From the NCBI GenBank assembly GCA_004375715.1, contig SOKP01000121.1, forward strand, positions 1-33,184: a stretch of 33,184 bases of DNA. Reading direction: 5' to 3'. The notes beneath the pieces were generated by a model. That model searched no databases and was not told the DNA's origin. It saw only the letters and a list, made by a program, of their open reading frames with translations. Made by a program: the position numbers and the translations under genes. The DNA comes from Promethearchaeota archaeon (GTDB lineage: Archaea > Asgardarchaeota > Lokiarchaeia > Sigyniarchaeales > SOKP01). This document shows positions 17,307 through 27,171 of this stretch, piece after piece (the stretch's first letter is position 1; the number at the start of each line of letters is the position of its first letter).

Positions 17307-18104
17307 CTATAAGAAGTATTTATCAACTACCAACTTGAAGTTATGAAACTGGTTCAGATCTCCATTAAAATTTTTTACGCTATCACTGAATTGATCTAAA
17401 AACTCCTCTGCAATCAAATCCGTATATCGCTCAAAATTATCCGTTTTCGGCGAGTTATCAATAAGATAAGCAAAAATTATGTCCTCTTTAACAGATATGA
17501 TAAATTGCTGACCTCCAAAATTGATCGCCTGAAGTGTATCTCCAGAGTTTTTTGCAATAATTTCGTTTGAAAACATTAAAATAGCTGAAAGAAAACCTCC
17601 AATTTGAATGTGATTTTCAGATATTGATACTTTATCGTCTCTAATTTTGGTAAATAATGTGTGTCCCGACGTGCTAACTACAAAAAGAGCAGACAACCCT
17701 TCAAAATTTGGAATTATTTTATTGCATGTTTTATTAATCAAAGATAAAGGTGCATTAGAACAATACATTTGGGCTAATGTTCTTGAAGCTGAACACATGG
17801 CATCGTAATCTGTGAGAGTATCCTTTTCAATGAGGTAGAAAATTGCAATACTTTCCGTATCAAGAGAATAGAAATGAATAGAAACAGTTAAAATTCCAAG
17901 AAGATCAATTATTTTTCCTTCTTTCTTTTCTAAAATATCAGGGCGATAAAGTTTTATTAGATCCTTCATAAGAGAACGGCTGATTCCTTTGTTGTAGATT
18001 AAATTAGAATTCTTTTCAGTTATCGATACTATTCCAACACCTAATATATCCATTGCGATTGGACTGTCCAATAATTTCTGATGACCTTTCTCTAATACTA
18101 TCAT
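17307..18104 (-). CDS. Longin-like/roadblock-like regulatory protein, probably two domains
   Basis: C-terminal half LSALFVVSTSGHTLFTKI...IQIGGFLSAILMFSNEIIAKNSGDTLQAINFGGQQFIISVKEDIIFAYLID resembles archaeal longin-like domains. Confidence 0.45.
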   Translation of the reverse strand: MIVLEKGHQKLLDSPIAMDILGVGIVSITEKNSNLIYNKGISRSLMKDLIKLYRPDILEKKEGKIIDLLGILTVSIHFYSLDTESIAIFYLIEKDTLTDYDAMCSASRTLAQMYCSNAPLSLINKTCNKIIPNFEGLSALFVVSTSGHTLFTKIRDDKVSISENHIQIGGFLSAILMFSNEIIAKNSGDTLQAINFGGQQFIISVKEDIIFAYLIDNSPKTDNFERYTDLIAEEFLDQFSDSVKNFNGDLNQFHNFKLVVDKYFL

Positions 18105-18546
18105 TTTTTATTTTTTTTGTGGTCAAAATTTTTTTATTTGAACTAAAAAATAATATGAACCATAATATTTGAGGTAAAAATCCTATTTAAATGTTTGTGT
18201 TTTGTTATCAAAAATTTCAAACAAAAAAGATCGATTATTTCCAAATAATAAGTTTAATCCCTACTAAAAATTGATATTTCTTAATTTAATCTTTTATATC
18301 AAGACATATTTTTTTGCATAACAAATAAAAATTTTTACACCCAAATATATATTAATTTTGTTAACAAATTTTTAAGTTGGTTTTTTAAAGATATTTATTA
18401 AAATTATGACTTTGGGTCAATGGAAATTTCCCCCTAACATTCAAGTCCAGTTATTGGTATACATCGAAATATTATATAAAAATATTAACTAATAATAATA
18501 ATAGTAATAATAAACCGTAAATGTTTTCAGAATACTCAAACTCGGC

Positions 18547-18975
18547 ATGATTGACTCAAATACCATTTTAATGATATTGAATTCCCTGGAATCGCCAAGG
18601 ACTTCCTTTAAGGTTACGCTAGATAAATTTATTAAGGAAGCAATCAAAATCGCTAATGTATCCGAGGACTTTAAAGACGAATTAGAATTATACGATGACA
18701 TTATTTATCATATCTACATCTATGATATAGATTATAACATCTGGATTAAGAAAAAAGGAACCTCCTTATCGTTTAATAACTCGTTCTATGAGGAAAACTC
18801 AGAAAATATCGATATTCTTCATTGCATTCTTACAAGAAGTATTATGAGGAAAATTTTAATCCGAAAAATGCAGGCATCTGATGCGTATATGAGAGGTTTG
18901 ATTGAGATCAAAGGTAATCTATCTGGAGCCATCCATGCAAGAAATTTATGGAAAACATTTCTCGCTTGTATGTAA
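18547..18975 (+). CDS. SCP2-like sterol/lipid-binding domain protein
   Basis: ASDAYMRGLIEIKGNLSGAIHARNLWKTF matches the SCP2 C-terminal signature shared with 20069, 21116 and 21851. Confidence 0.6.
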   Translation: MIDSNTILMILNSLESPRTSFKVTLDKFIKEAIKIANVSEDFKDELELYDDIIYHIYIYDIDYNIWIKKKGTSLSFNNSFYEENSENIDILHCILTRSIMRKILIRKMQASDAYMRGLIEIKGNLSGAIHARNLWKTFLACM

Positions 18976-19062
18976 AAATTCTCTCCTCTCCTCTAGCGTT
19001 TTAGTAAAATTATTTAGAAACACATAATTAATTTATCTTAGACACGATTTTATCATTTTTAA

Positions 19063-19137
19063 GGGCCTATAATCTAGCCTGGATAGGGTACCCGCCTTCG
19101 GAGCGGGATTTCGCAGGTTCGAATCCTGCTAGGCTCA
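19063..19137 (+). tRNA. tRNA-Arg (TCG)
   Basis: Acceptor GGGCCTA/TAGGCTC, anticodon stem CCCGC/GCGGG with loop CTTCGGA, T-arm GCAGGTTCGAATCCTGC; no intron. Confidence 0.9.
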
Positions 19138-19227
19138 CTTTTAAATAGTATCATTATCGTATCATTAATTTGTTCAAATTTGGATAAACTCTTAAATTGA
19201 CAGAACAATCTAATTACGGTTTAAAAA

Positions 19228-20037
19228 ATGGAATGGAAATCTGATTATTTTATCTACGATGAAAACAAAATTCATTACTTTCATGGTAATGAAAATGGAA
19301 ATAAAAACCCACTAATTCTCTTACATGGTGCAATGGATAACGGTTTATGCTGGTCTCCTGTGGCTCAGAAATTATCTGAAAACTATCGTGTCATCATGCC
19401 CGATGCAAGAAGTCATGGTTTAACGGAAATTTTTGATAATTCTTTATCGATTGATTTGATGGCGAAAGATATTGCAATGTTAATTCAGAACCTTAAACTA
19501 GAGAACTCCCAAATAATGGGGCATTCGATGGGAGCTCAAATGACAGCACTGATCGCCTCGAAATATCCCGAATTAGTGAGTAGAATTGTATTAGAAGATC
19601 CTGCTATTAGGCTCAAAAAAATTCCAAAACTAAGAAAGGGATTATTTAAATTTATAGCAAAGATAGTTGTCTCTATTTTACTTAAAGGTTCATACGAAAA
19701 ATTAATAGAAAGAGCTCACAAACGGAATCCCAAGTGGTCTGACGAGGAATTACAGCCATGGGCGGAATCTAAAATCCTTTTTAGAGAAAATAATCCAAAA
19801 ATGCTCCTGGGAATTCTTGATACTTCTCCTGATTGGAAGGATGTCATTTCAAAAATCTCGTGTCCCATTCTTTTGATTACTTCAGATAAAGGGATGACCT
19901 CAGATGAAACGGCACGAGATATAGTAGAATTAAGTAAAGATTGCAAATGGATCAAAATTGAGGGCGCGGGCCATAATATCCGTCGCGAGCAGTATGAGCG
20001 ATTCATGCAAGAAATTCAAGACTTCTTCATACCATAA
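19228..20037 (+). CDS. Alpha/beta hydrolase fold protein
   Basis: LILLHGAMDNGLCW, MGHSMGAQMTALIA nucleophile elbow, ITSDKGM and GAGHNIRREQ. Confidence 0.9.
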   Translation: MEWKSDYFIYDENKIHYFHGNENGNKNPLILLHGAMDNGLCWSPVAQKLSENYRVIMPDARSHGLTEIFDNSLSIDLMAKDIAMLIQNLKLENSQIMGHSMGAQMTALIASKYPELVSRIVLEDPAIRLKKIPKLRKGLFKFIAKIVVSILLKGSYEKLIERAHKRNPKWSDEELQPWAESKILFRENNPKMLLGILDTSPDWKDVISKISCPILLITSDKGMTSDETARDIVELSKDCKWIKIEGAGHNIRREQYERFMQEIQDFFIP

Positions 20038-20068
20038 TTAGTTTTTGAATAAGTCGTCAAGAAACTGT

Positions 20069-20506
20069 TCACTTAGAACCGTTTCTTTTTCTTAAATATT
20101 TTTCAAAAATGCGAAAAAGCTTTATATATCTTAAACCTTGGGAGAGAGATCCTTCAACCTTAATTTTTCCTTTCATAAAAGCAGCAGTACCGCTTATTTC
20201 TTCTTTTAAAATTTTTATGATTAAATCCTTAGTAAAATTGATCTTAAATAACGCTTGAGGATTGACCCCTTTTTCGTAATAAAGTCTGCCGTCTGATACT
20301 TCCAACCAATAATTAAAATCTGCATCAACTACATATGTTTGATAAATATCATCGTAACCCATTAATTCCTCCTTGAGTTCTTCAGTGTTATTCATGATTT
20401 TTACAACCCCCTTAATGATTTTGTCTAAAACATATTCAAATTTACCACCGTTGTTCTCCAAATTTTCCAAAATCGAAATAATAGGGTTATGATTCGACAT
20501 TAGCAT
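20069..20506 (-). CDS. SCP2-like sterol/lipid-binding domain protein
   Basis: GTAAFMKGKIKVEGSLSQGLRYIKLFRIF SCP2 signature. Confidence 0.65.
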   Translation of the reverse strand: MLMSNHNPIISILENLENNGGKFEYVLDKIIKGVVKIMNNTEELKEELMGYDDIYQTYVVDADFNYWLEVSDGRLYYEKGVNPQALFKINFTKDLIIKILKEEISGTAAFMKGKIKVEGSLSQGLRYIKLFRIFEKYLRKRNGSK

Positions 20507-20805
20507 AAACGAGTTGCTGATACCTCTATTAAAAAAGCCTTATTCCCATAATCTAGAAGTAATAGGACAGCTATATATTTGTTTTTATTCAGATAGAAGA
20601 GGATAATAATAATAAGACAGGACTTTATTCATCTTGAAAAACTGCTTATATGAAAAATAACCTCCCTATTCAAAAAACTTCTTCCCAAAAATTCTTGTCT
20701 TTTCGTAGGATAGTAGCAAAGAGCGTAATTTAAATAAAATTTTTAAATCTGGAATCACTTTTTTTGTTATAGTAATATAGATTCAATCTGTTTTCTATTA
20801 AAATA

Positions 20806-20879
20806 GCCCATATAGTGTAGTACGGTTAGCATTAGGGACTGTCACTCCTTCGACCCGGGTTCAACTCCCGGTGTGGGCG
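20806..20879 (+). tRNA. tRNA-Asp (GTC); CCA follows in the DNA
   Basis: Acceptor GCCCATA/TGTGGGC, anticodon loop CTGTCAC, T-arm CCGGGTTCAACTCCCGG, then G-CCA. Confidence 0.9.
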
Positions 20880-21115
20880 CCATTTTTTAACCTATAATAT
20901 CAATTATTTATAACCAGCACTTTTTAATATTGTCGAAAAACTGACAAAATTATTCAAATCGAAGCCAGAATCCCCAAAGGCGTATAAAAACTTTACGATG
21001 TTTGTAGAGAAAACGATTAAAGGTTTTTATATCAAAATATCTTATCTATAATCATAATTTAATTTAATACTGAATTATAAAAAGAAATTAAAATTTAAAA
21101 AGAGGTTTAACAATA

Positions 21116-21550
21116 ATGGTTGATAAAGCATTATTAAAAGAAATTAAAGACGCTATAGGTGCTGGCGCTGCCGCGTCTGATGTGAAAGATACTCTAAAAG
21201 TTTACGAGCTCTTTAAGCAAGTAGCTGAAGAGAACGAGGACTTAAAAGAGGAATTAGAGGATATGGATATCACAATCCAGATGAATATAACTGATGCCGA
21301 CGCTAAGTTTTGGTTAAAAGCTCACGACGGCACTTTGGAATTTGGTGAGGGTGATGTGGAAAACCCATCGTTTACATTCTCTGCCACGAAAGAAATCGGT
21401 GCCGGAATGTTATTCGGCGAAGTTGACGCAACTAGCGCATATATGGCCGGTGATATCACCGTTGAAGGTAATTTACAAGACGCTATGGCCTTTCAGGAGA
21501 TAATTGAACTTGCCTTAGAAGCTCTTGAAGATATGTTTGAAGAATTATAA
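21116..21550 (+). CDS. SCP2-like sterol/lipid-binding domain protein
   Basis: SAYMAGDITVEGNLQDAMAFQEIIELALEAL; GAGGT Shine-Dalgarno upstream. Confidence 0.85.
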   Translation: MVDKALLKEIKDAIGAGAAASDVKDTLKVYELFKQVAEENEDLKEELEDMDITIQMNITDADAKFWLKAHDGTLEFGEGDVENPSFTFSATKEIGAGMLFGEVDATSAYMAGDITVEGNLQDAMAFQEIIELALEALEDMFEEL

Positions 21551-21850
21551 AAATCCAACATTTCCTTCAATTTTATACCAAAATTTACTTTTTCTTTTAT
21601 ATTTTATATTCAATTTTTTTTTTCTAATATAAGTTAAATCTAAAATTGGCTAATTTACCATTTGAAATGCGACAAATTTTGTAAACTAATTCTATGGTAA
21701 ACTGCTATAAATTCGTATTTCGCACTATAAATAATAAGAGAAATAAAACCTTTTTATATAGTAAAGAGTTATACATTATAGTATTTGTTTAATCGATCAA
21801 AATCATAAATAAAATACTAAACCAAAAAGTAAAATAAAGGTTGAAAAATC

Positions 21851-22285
21851 ATGGTTGATGAAGCATTAATAAAAGAAATGAAAGGAAAATTTGACGCCGG
21901 AGCAGCTGCCTCGGACGTAATGGATTCGTTAAAAGTATTCGAGTTATTCAAACAGATTGCTGTAGAAAATGAAGACTTGAAGGAAGAGTTAGAAGACATG
22001 GATATTACTATCCAAATGAAAATTACGGACGAAGATAAAAAGTTTTGGTTAAAGGCAAAAGAAGGTAAGCTAGAATACGGTGAAGGTGACGTAGAAAATC
22101 CATCGTTTACATTCTCCGCTACAAAAGAAGTAGGTTCTGGTATGTTGTTCGGCGAAGTTGACGCAACTAGCGCTTATATGGCTGGTGACATTACCGTTGA
22201 AGGTAATCTTCAAGATGCAATGGCCTTTCAAGAGATTATTGAATTAGCTTTAGAAGCGTACGAAGATTTAGCTGAAGATTTATAA
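21851..22285 (+). CDS. SCP2-like sterol/lipid-binding domain protein, tandem paralogue of 21116
   Basis: Very similar to the 21116 product; strong BRE/TATA-like AAACCTTTTTATATAG near 21748. Confidence 0.85.
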   Translation: MVDEALIKEMKGKFDAGAAASDVMDSLKVFELFKQIAVENEDLKEELEDMDITIQMKITDEDKKFWLKAKEGKLEYGEGDVENPSFTFSATKEVGSGMLFGEVDATSAYMAGDITVEGNLQDAMAFQEIIELALEAYEDLAEDL

Positions 22286-22372
22286 AAAGGCTATAATCTA
22301 ACCAATGTAAAACCTTACGCGAAATCATTATCTATTTTTTTTTATATTTATATTTTAATTCTTTTAATAAAT

Positions 22373-23635
22373 TCAATTTTTATTCTCTCTAGCCTCAATT
22401 CTAAAGACTTTATCATTTTTTTTTACCGGCTTATCCACTAGAATACCCAACGTTAATCGGTCGTTTTTTGTTTTAATTTGTGGTGTTTCTGTCAAGTGTT
22501 TTTTTTGCTTTATTTGTAATGAGGTAATTTTTTGTCTCAAATATGTATCCGTATGAGTGCCAATTATAAATATTTCGTCGTTTAATTTTAAGCTTCCTTT
22601 TGTTAACAAGATTTTCGCTGCTTTTTTATCGGGAAAGTAAGAGAGTACTTTTCCAATTTCAACTTTTTTAAAATCGGAAATGTTACCGTCATGTTCTCTT
22701 TGAATTTCGCTTCCCTTAGGTAGCCCAAAATAAAAACCCGTTGAAAATCCTCGGTTATAAACTTTACTTAAACGTTTTACCCATTCATTGACTTTATCTT
22801 GTGTAAAGGACTTCTCGTAGTAAGCATCAATCGCTTCTTTGTAGCACGAAGTCGCTTCTTCTACGTATATTGGGTCCCGCATTCGCCCTTCGATTTTAAA
22901 AGCGTCAATACCGGCTTCAATTAATTGGGGGATATATTTTATCATGCATAAGTCTTTGGCATTAATGAAAAAAACTCCATCGTAGAGGAATTCGTTTGAC
23001 TGATCGTCAAATACTCGCCACCTTCTCCTACATGGCTGAACGCATCTACCTCTATTAGCTGAATATTCTTGAGATTCACAAACTTCAGCCGAAAAGTAAC
23101 ATCTTCCTGAAATAGACGTACATTGTGCACCATGAACAAACGTTTCAATTTCAGCCTTGTGAATTTTACTTTTTATATCTTTGATTTGATCCAGGGATAA
23201 CTCTCTAGCAAGAATTAGCCGTTCCGCTCCTAGATTTTCGTAAAATTGGGCGGTTCGAGAGTTTGAAATATTTGCTTGAGTTGAGATGTGGAAAGATAAT
23301 CCCTTTTCTTTAATCAACTCAATTACCCCAATGTCGTGAACAATAATAGCGTCAATGTTTGCTTTAGCAGCAGTATCTAAAACTTTGTTAAGGAGGTCAA
23401 ATTCGTTTTCATATATTATTACATTCGTGGTCATGTAAGCTTTAATATTGTTTTGGTGACATTTTTTGACTATGTTTTCTAAATCTTCGAGTCTGAAATT
23501 ATCGCTAAACATTCTCATGTTAAAGGCTTCAACACCGAAATAAACTGCATCAGCTTTACCCAGAACTGCGTTTAAAGATTTGGCATTCTTTAGTGGTGCC
23601 ATTAGTTCTACTTTCTTTTGTTTGATTTCTGGCAT
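22373..23635 (-). CDS. U32 family peptidase-like protein (possible tRNA hydroxylation type)
   Basis: FVHGAQCTSISGRCYFSAEVCESQEYSANRGRCVQPCRRRW and DAFKIEGRMRDPIYVEEAT are U32 signatures. Confidence 0.9.
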   Translation of the reverse strand: MPEIKQKKVELMAPLKNAKSLNAVLGKADAVYFGVEAFNMRMFSDNFRLEDLENIVKKCHQNNIKAYMTTNVIIYENEFDLLNKVLDTAAKANIDAIIVHDIGVIELIKEKGLSFHISTQANISNSRTAQFYENLGAERLILARELSLDQIKDIKSKIHKAEIETFVHGAQCTSISGRCYFSAEVCESQEYSANRGRCVQPCRRRWRVFDDQSNEFLYDGVFFINAKDLCMIKYIPQLIEAGIDAFKIEGRMRDPIYVEEATSCYKEAIDAYYEKSFTQDKVNEWVKRLSKVYNRGFSTGFYFGLPKGSEIQREHDGNISDFKKVEIGKVLSYFPDKKAAKILLTKGSLKLNDEIFIIGTHTDTYLRQKITSLQIKQKKHLTETPQIKTKNDRLTLGILVDKPVKKNDKVFRIEARENKN

Positions 23636-23743
23636 TTTATTGTTGTGATCAGTTACAATATACTAATTGAAATTAGAATTAAATTAATTTACACTCCATA
23701 CAAATAAATGATAAAAAGAATAAAAAAAAATTGCTTGTATTTA

Positions 23744-25462
23744 TTAAAGAACGGTAAACCATAGATAGAAGAGGAAAACACCGATTATAAAGAACAGTAC
23801 TGCTGAAATGTAAGTCATGTGCTTAGAGTAGTTACGAAACCTTCGGCCTGATTCTGTCCAAATTGTGTCTACTTGAAAGTATGGGCTTGGACCTCGTCTG
23901 TACCATCCTTGAATTTTTACTTTTTGCCCTACTAATTGATCTGCTCTCCTGAGTGCCCACCAGAAATCCATAAGTCTAAACCCAAATCGGTAATCGATAT
24001 ACATTAATCCCGTATTGTCCTGAAAGTACAAGTCTTCAGACAACCAATATCCTGCTATGCCTTTTCCTACGATTACGCCTTCAATAATGGAGGGTCTGGG
24101 TCGTACTGGAGACACATTTATAGTAGTAATTAATTCTACGACATTATCAGGTTCAAATCCGCTCCGATACATAAAGGATGTTCTAGCAATAACCCCAAAT
24201 CCCATAACGAAAAATCCGATGGCCCATAGAAGGACTATGGTGTTAATTGTAGCTAATGTTCCAAGGGGTAAAAAACCTAGAAATCCAAAAATCCATCCAG
24301 CTGAAAGCGCGATTAATATTATGAATATTAGAGTAGGTAATTTATATACGAAAAGATCGGTAATAAATTCGCCAGCCATAGATTTACCTACTTGTTGTTC
24401 TTTAATTTTTCTTGCTCCGGAAAAATCGTATTCAATAGGAACACCATATGTTGCACATTGTTCGTTTAATCGTTGAATCCTTTTTGCTGGTAAAGGATGG
24501 GTGCTAAAGGTTTGAAAGTATTTTGCCCACGGATTAAAGAGGTCCCACCCTGCGGCGGCTTCAACTGAGTGCTTTGAAAGTTTACCGTTGCGATCCATAG
24601 TTTGAACAGCTACATCTTTGGCTTTTTTTGGATCAAAAATTCCTAAACCTCGTAGTGCTCTCACTTTAGATTTTTGGTGCTGTTTAATCTCTTTTTTGGT
24701 TCCATTAGCTAACAGACCGTACGCGATTTTCACGAGCGCTGTTGATAAATAATTTGGATTTTCAGTTAATTCTGCGGCATGTTGATCTGCAAAGTATTCA
24801 CGGATTCGGCTTACGAATAAAGATATTAAAAATCCAATCCAATAAGAAATGTAAGAAACGACAGCAACAACAATTAAAGCTAAACCAATATAACTTCCTG
24901 CGTCGTCATCTTTAGAGCTTCTGAAGCTTGAAAACCGTGCTGTATAGTAAGACCATCTGGCTATCGTTAACAATACTAAAGGAATTGCAAATACTACCGT
25001 CATCAAAATAAAATCATTATGTACAATATGACCTAGCTCGTGAGCTACGACAGCTCTTTGCTCGTTATCGTCTAAATAGTGTAAGATACCATCCGTAATT
25101 ACTAGTCTTGCGCTATTCTTAGTCCACCCAAATGTAAAAGCCTGAGGGTTGAGATCGTGAATTATTCCCAATTTTGGGGGTTTAATTTCCCTAATTGCTA
25201 CGACTTTTTCTACCGCATCAGCTAAATGAGGGTATCTGTTGGCATACTCCTCGTATTCGATCCAATCGATTCTGTAAATCCACCCAACTATTAAAGGTGA
25301 AATGCCATATTGTAATAATACGATCCCAACAGTAAATGCAATCATTAAAAGAAGCCCAAAAAGATTACTAGGTAAAAACCAGACGCCTATTGTAAAAACT
25401 ACGGCATACATGAGTGCAAATAGAAACATAACTGCTAATGTAGATGCTAATTTTAATCCCAT
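23744..25462 (-). CDS. M48 family zinc metallopeptidase (HtpX-like) with C-terminal membrane extension
   Basis: VVAHELGHIVHND (HExxH), REYFADQHAAELTENP, THPLPAKRIQRL; multiple TM segments. Confidence 0.9.
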   Translation of the reverse strand: MGLKLASTLAVMFLFALMYAVVFTIGVWFLPSNLFGLLLMIAFTVGIVLLQYGISPLIVGWIYRIDWIEYEEYANRYPHLADAVEKVVAIREIKPPKLGIIHDLNPQAFTFGWTKNSARLVITDGILHYLDDNEQRAVVAHELGHIVHNDFILMTVVFAIPLVLLTIARWSYYTARFSSFRSSKDDDAGSYIGLALIVVAVVSYISYWIGFLISLFVSRIREYFADQHAAELTENPNYLSTALVKIAYGLLANGTKKEIKQHQKSKVRALRGLGIFDPKKAKDVAVQTMDRNGKLSKHSVEAAAGWDLFNPWAKYFQTFSTHPLPAKRIQRLNEQCATYGVPIEYDFSGARKIKEQQVGKSMAGEFITDLFVYKLPTLIFIILIALSAGWIFGFLGFLPLGTLATINTIVLLWAIGFFVMGFGVIARTSFMYRSGFEPDNVVELITTINVSPVRPRPSIIEGVIVGKGIAGYWLSEDLYFQDNTGLMYIDYRFGFRLMDFWWALRRADQLVGQKVKIQGWYRRGPSPYFQVDTIWTESGRRFRNYSKHMTYISAVLFFIIGVFLFYLWFTVL

Positions 25463-25635
25463 TACGATTCACTAATTATTTTTATTATGTTATTATTTTT
25501 ATGGAAAATTTTCTAATTGTTAAATTACATGCAGTTCTTAATAAATAATTTTATCTATTAGAATTTGAAAGTGCTGTATTTTTGGACAGATTTCGAAAAG
25601 AATAAAATAGATTATTTTATTGTTACTTCAACTAA

Positions 25636-26301
25636 ATTTTCAATTATCGTTTAGGTGGTTCTACTATAGATGCTAAGCTGAAGCTTTTATGCGAAGCAAC
25701 AGACAATCTTATAAAACAACAGTTTTATCAGAGCGGTAGCGATGTTATTATAGGGAGAACACCAGAAATTTCAATCAAAATAAAGAACTCGGGTCAAATT
25801 ATTAAGAAATACGAGAATCTATTTAATGAAAACCTTCATTATTTCTTAGAGGGTCAATACATGAATTTTTTTAAGCCTTTTATGAAAATAAAAGGAATAG
25901 ATGCGAATCACATAAGCGAAATATATCAAGACATTCAAATTAAACTAGCAGCAATGCATGGTACCGAATTTGATGTTGTACTTATGTATACCATCGTCGT
26001 TAGTTCATTAACAACAAGTATCCGAGAGATTCAGTTTAATTATTCACTCCAGGAAATTATTGTGAGAGCGAAGAAACAATCTGCTAACTTGAGTAAAAAA
26101 CAAATTCAGGATGAATTAGAAAAACTCTTCATGCGTAATAATGAAAATGTGTCGATATTGTACAACTTATCATATATTGATGCTTTAGCAGAGTCATTTA
26201 ACTATTTAAAAACAGCTCGTATCTGTAAAATTCAAAAAAGTAAATATATTAACCGTATTGTAGATATAGTAGTGAAATCAAACGATAAAATCTCTAAATA
26301 G
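25636..26301 (+). CDS. Hypothetical protein; start codon uncertain (ORF track shows only 25861..26301)
   Basis: Frame is open from 25636 to the TAG at 26299-26301. AGGTGG at 25653-25658 precedes an in-frame ATA at 25666. Confidence 0.45.
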   Translation: MFNYRLGGSTIDAKLKLLCEATDNLIKQQFYQSGSDVIIGRTPEISIKIKNSGQIIKKYENLFNENLHYFLEGQYMNFFKPFMKIKGIDANHISEIYQDIQIKLAAMHGTEFDVVLMYTIVVSSLTTSIREIQFNYSLQEIIVRAKKQSANLSKKQIQDELEKLFMRNNENVSILYNLSYIDALAESFNYLKTARICKIQKSKYINRIVDIVVKSNDKISK

Positions 26302-27171
26302 AATAGGTGCCAACATATTCTAATTACCGAATTCCATCAATTTTATAAGAAGAAAGGATTAAACCAAGAAGTCGTAAAAACGTTTCAATCGTTTATTTTT
26401 TCATATTTCAAGCAATCCGGACGAGACTTTCCTTTTAGACAAGATATTACACCTTACAATGTGCTTGTTTCCGAAATGATGCTGCAACAAACCCAAACTA
26501 ATAGAGTTAGCGAAAAATTTCTAGAATTCATTAAGAAATTCCCTGATTTTAAGGCACTGGATAATGCACCTCTTAACGAAATTCTCAAACTTTGGCAAGG
26601 TTTAGGTTATAATCGCAGAGCTGTTGCTCTCAAAAATATAGCTGAAAAGGTAGTGAACGAATTTGATGGAATTTTACCTGCTGATGTTGAAATATTGAAA
26701 TCGTTTCCCCAAATTGGCCATAATACTGCCTCTTCAATAGTTGCTTTTGCGTTTAATTTACCTACCTTTTTTGTTGAGGTAAATGTCAGACGTGTTTATA
26801 TCTATTTCTTTTTTCCGGGTAAAACTTTAGTTAATGACAAAGATATCATGCCACTTGTACGAAAAACACTAGACCTATCTAATGTGCGTAATTGGTATTA
26901 TGCTCTTATGGATTACGGAGTTATGTTAAAAAAAACACATCCCGAATTGAACAAAAGGAGCGCCCATTATCGAAAACAGTCAAAGTTTAAAGGATCGAAC
27001 AGGGAATCAAGGGGTAAGATTTTAAAGCTCATAATCGAAAGAAAACTTTTAACCGAAGTTGAGATTCTCAAGTATTTGCGTATTGAACCTAAAAGAGTAG
27101 GATTAATATTAAATCAATTAACACAAGAAGGCTTCATTAATTGTAATGAGGATGGATATTCCATAGCTTAA
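26302..27171 (+). CDS. MutY/endonuclease III-like A/G-specific adenine glycosylase, short form lacking the FeS loop
   Basis: Track starts at an internal GTG (26461), but the upstream frame encodes conserved FKQSGRDFPFRQDITPYNVLVSEMMLQQTQTNRV; HhH FPQIGHNTASSIVAF; VEVNVRRV. True start between 26302 and about 26330, no ATG. Confidence 0.75.
   Translation, partial: NRCQHILITEFHQFYKKKGLNQEVVKTFQSFIFSYFKQSGRDFPFRQDITPYNVLVSEMMLQQTQTNRVSEKFLEFIKKFPDFKALDNAPLNEILKLWQGLGYNRRAVALKNIAEKVVNEFDGILPADVEILKSFPQIGHNTASSIVAFAFNLPTFFVEVNVRRVYIYFFFPGKTLVNDKDIMPLVRKTLDLSNVRNWYYALMDYGVMLKKTHPELNKRSAHYRKQSKFKGSNRESRGKILKLIIERKLLTEVEILKYLRIEPKRVGLILNQLTQEGFINCNEDGYSIA

Noticed and set aside
18490-18513. TAATAATAATAATAGTAATAATAAA tract as a CRISPR or regulatory repeat
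   Set aside because: Simple AT trinucleotide microsatellite without spacers.
26299-26301. TAG separating two same-frame ORFs as a possible pyrrolysine readthrough codon
   Set aside because: The MutY-like protein has its own AGGTG and a normal N-terminal domain, and the upstream ORF looks unrelated; no readthrough signal was seen.
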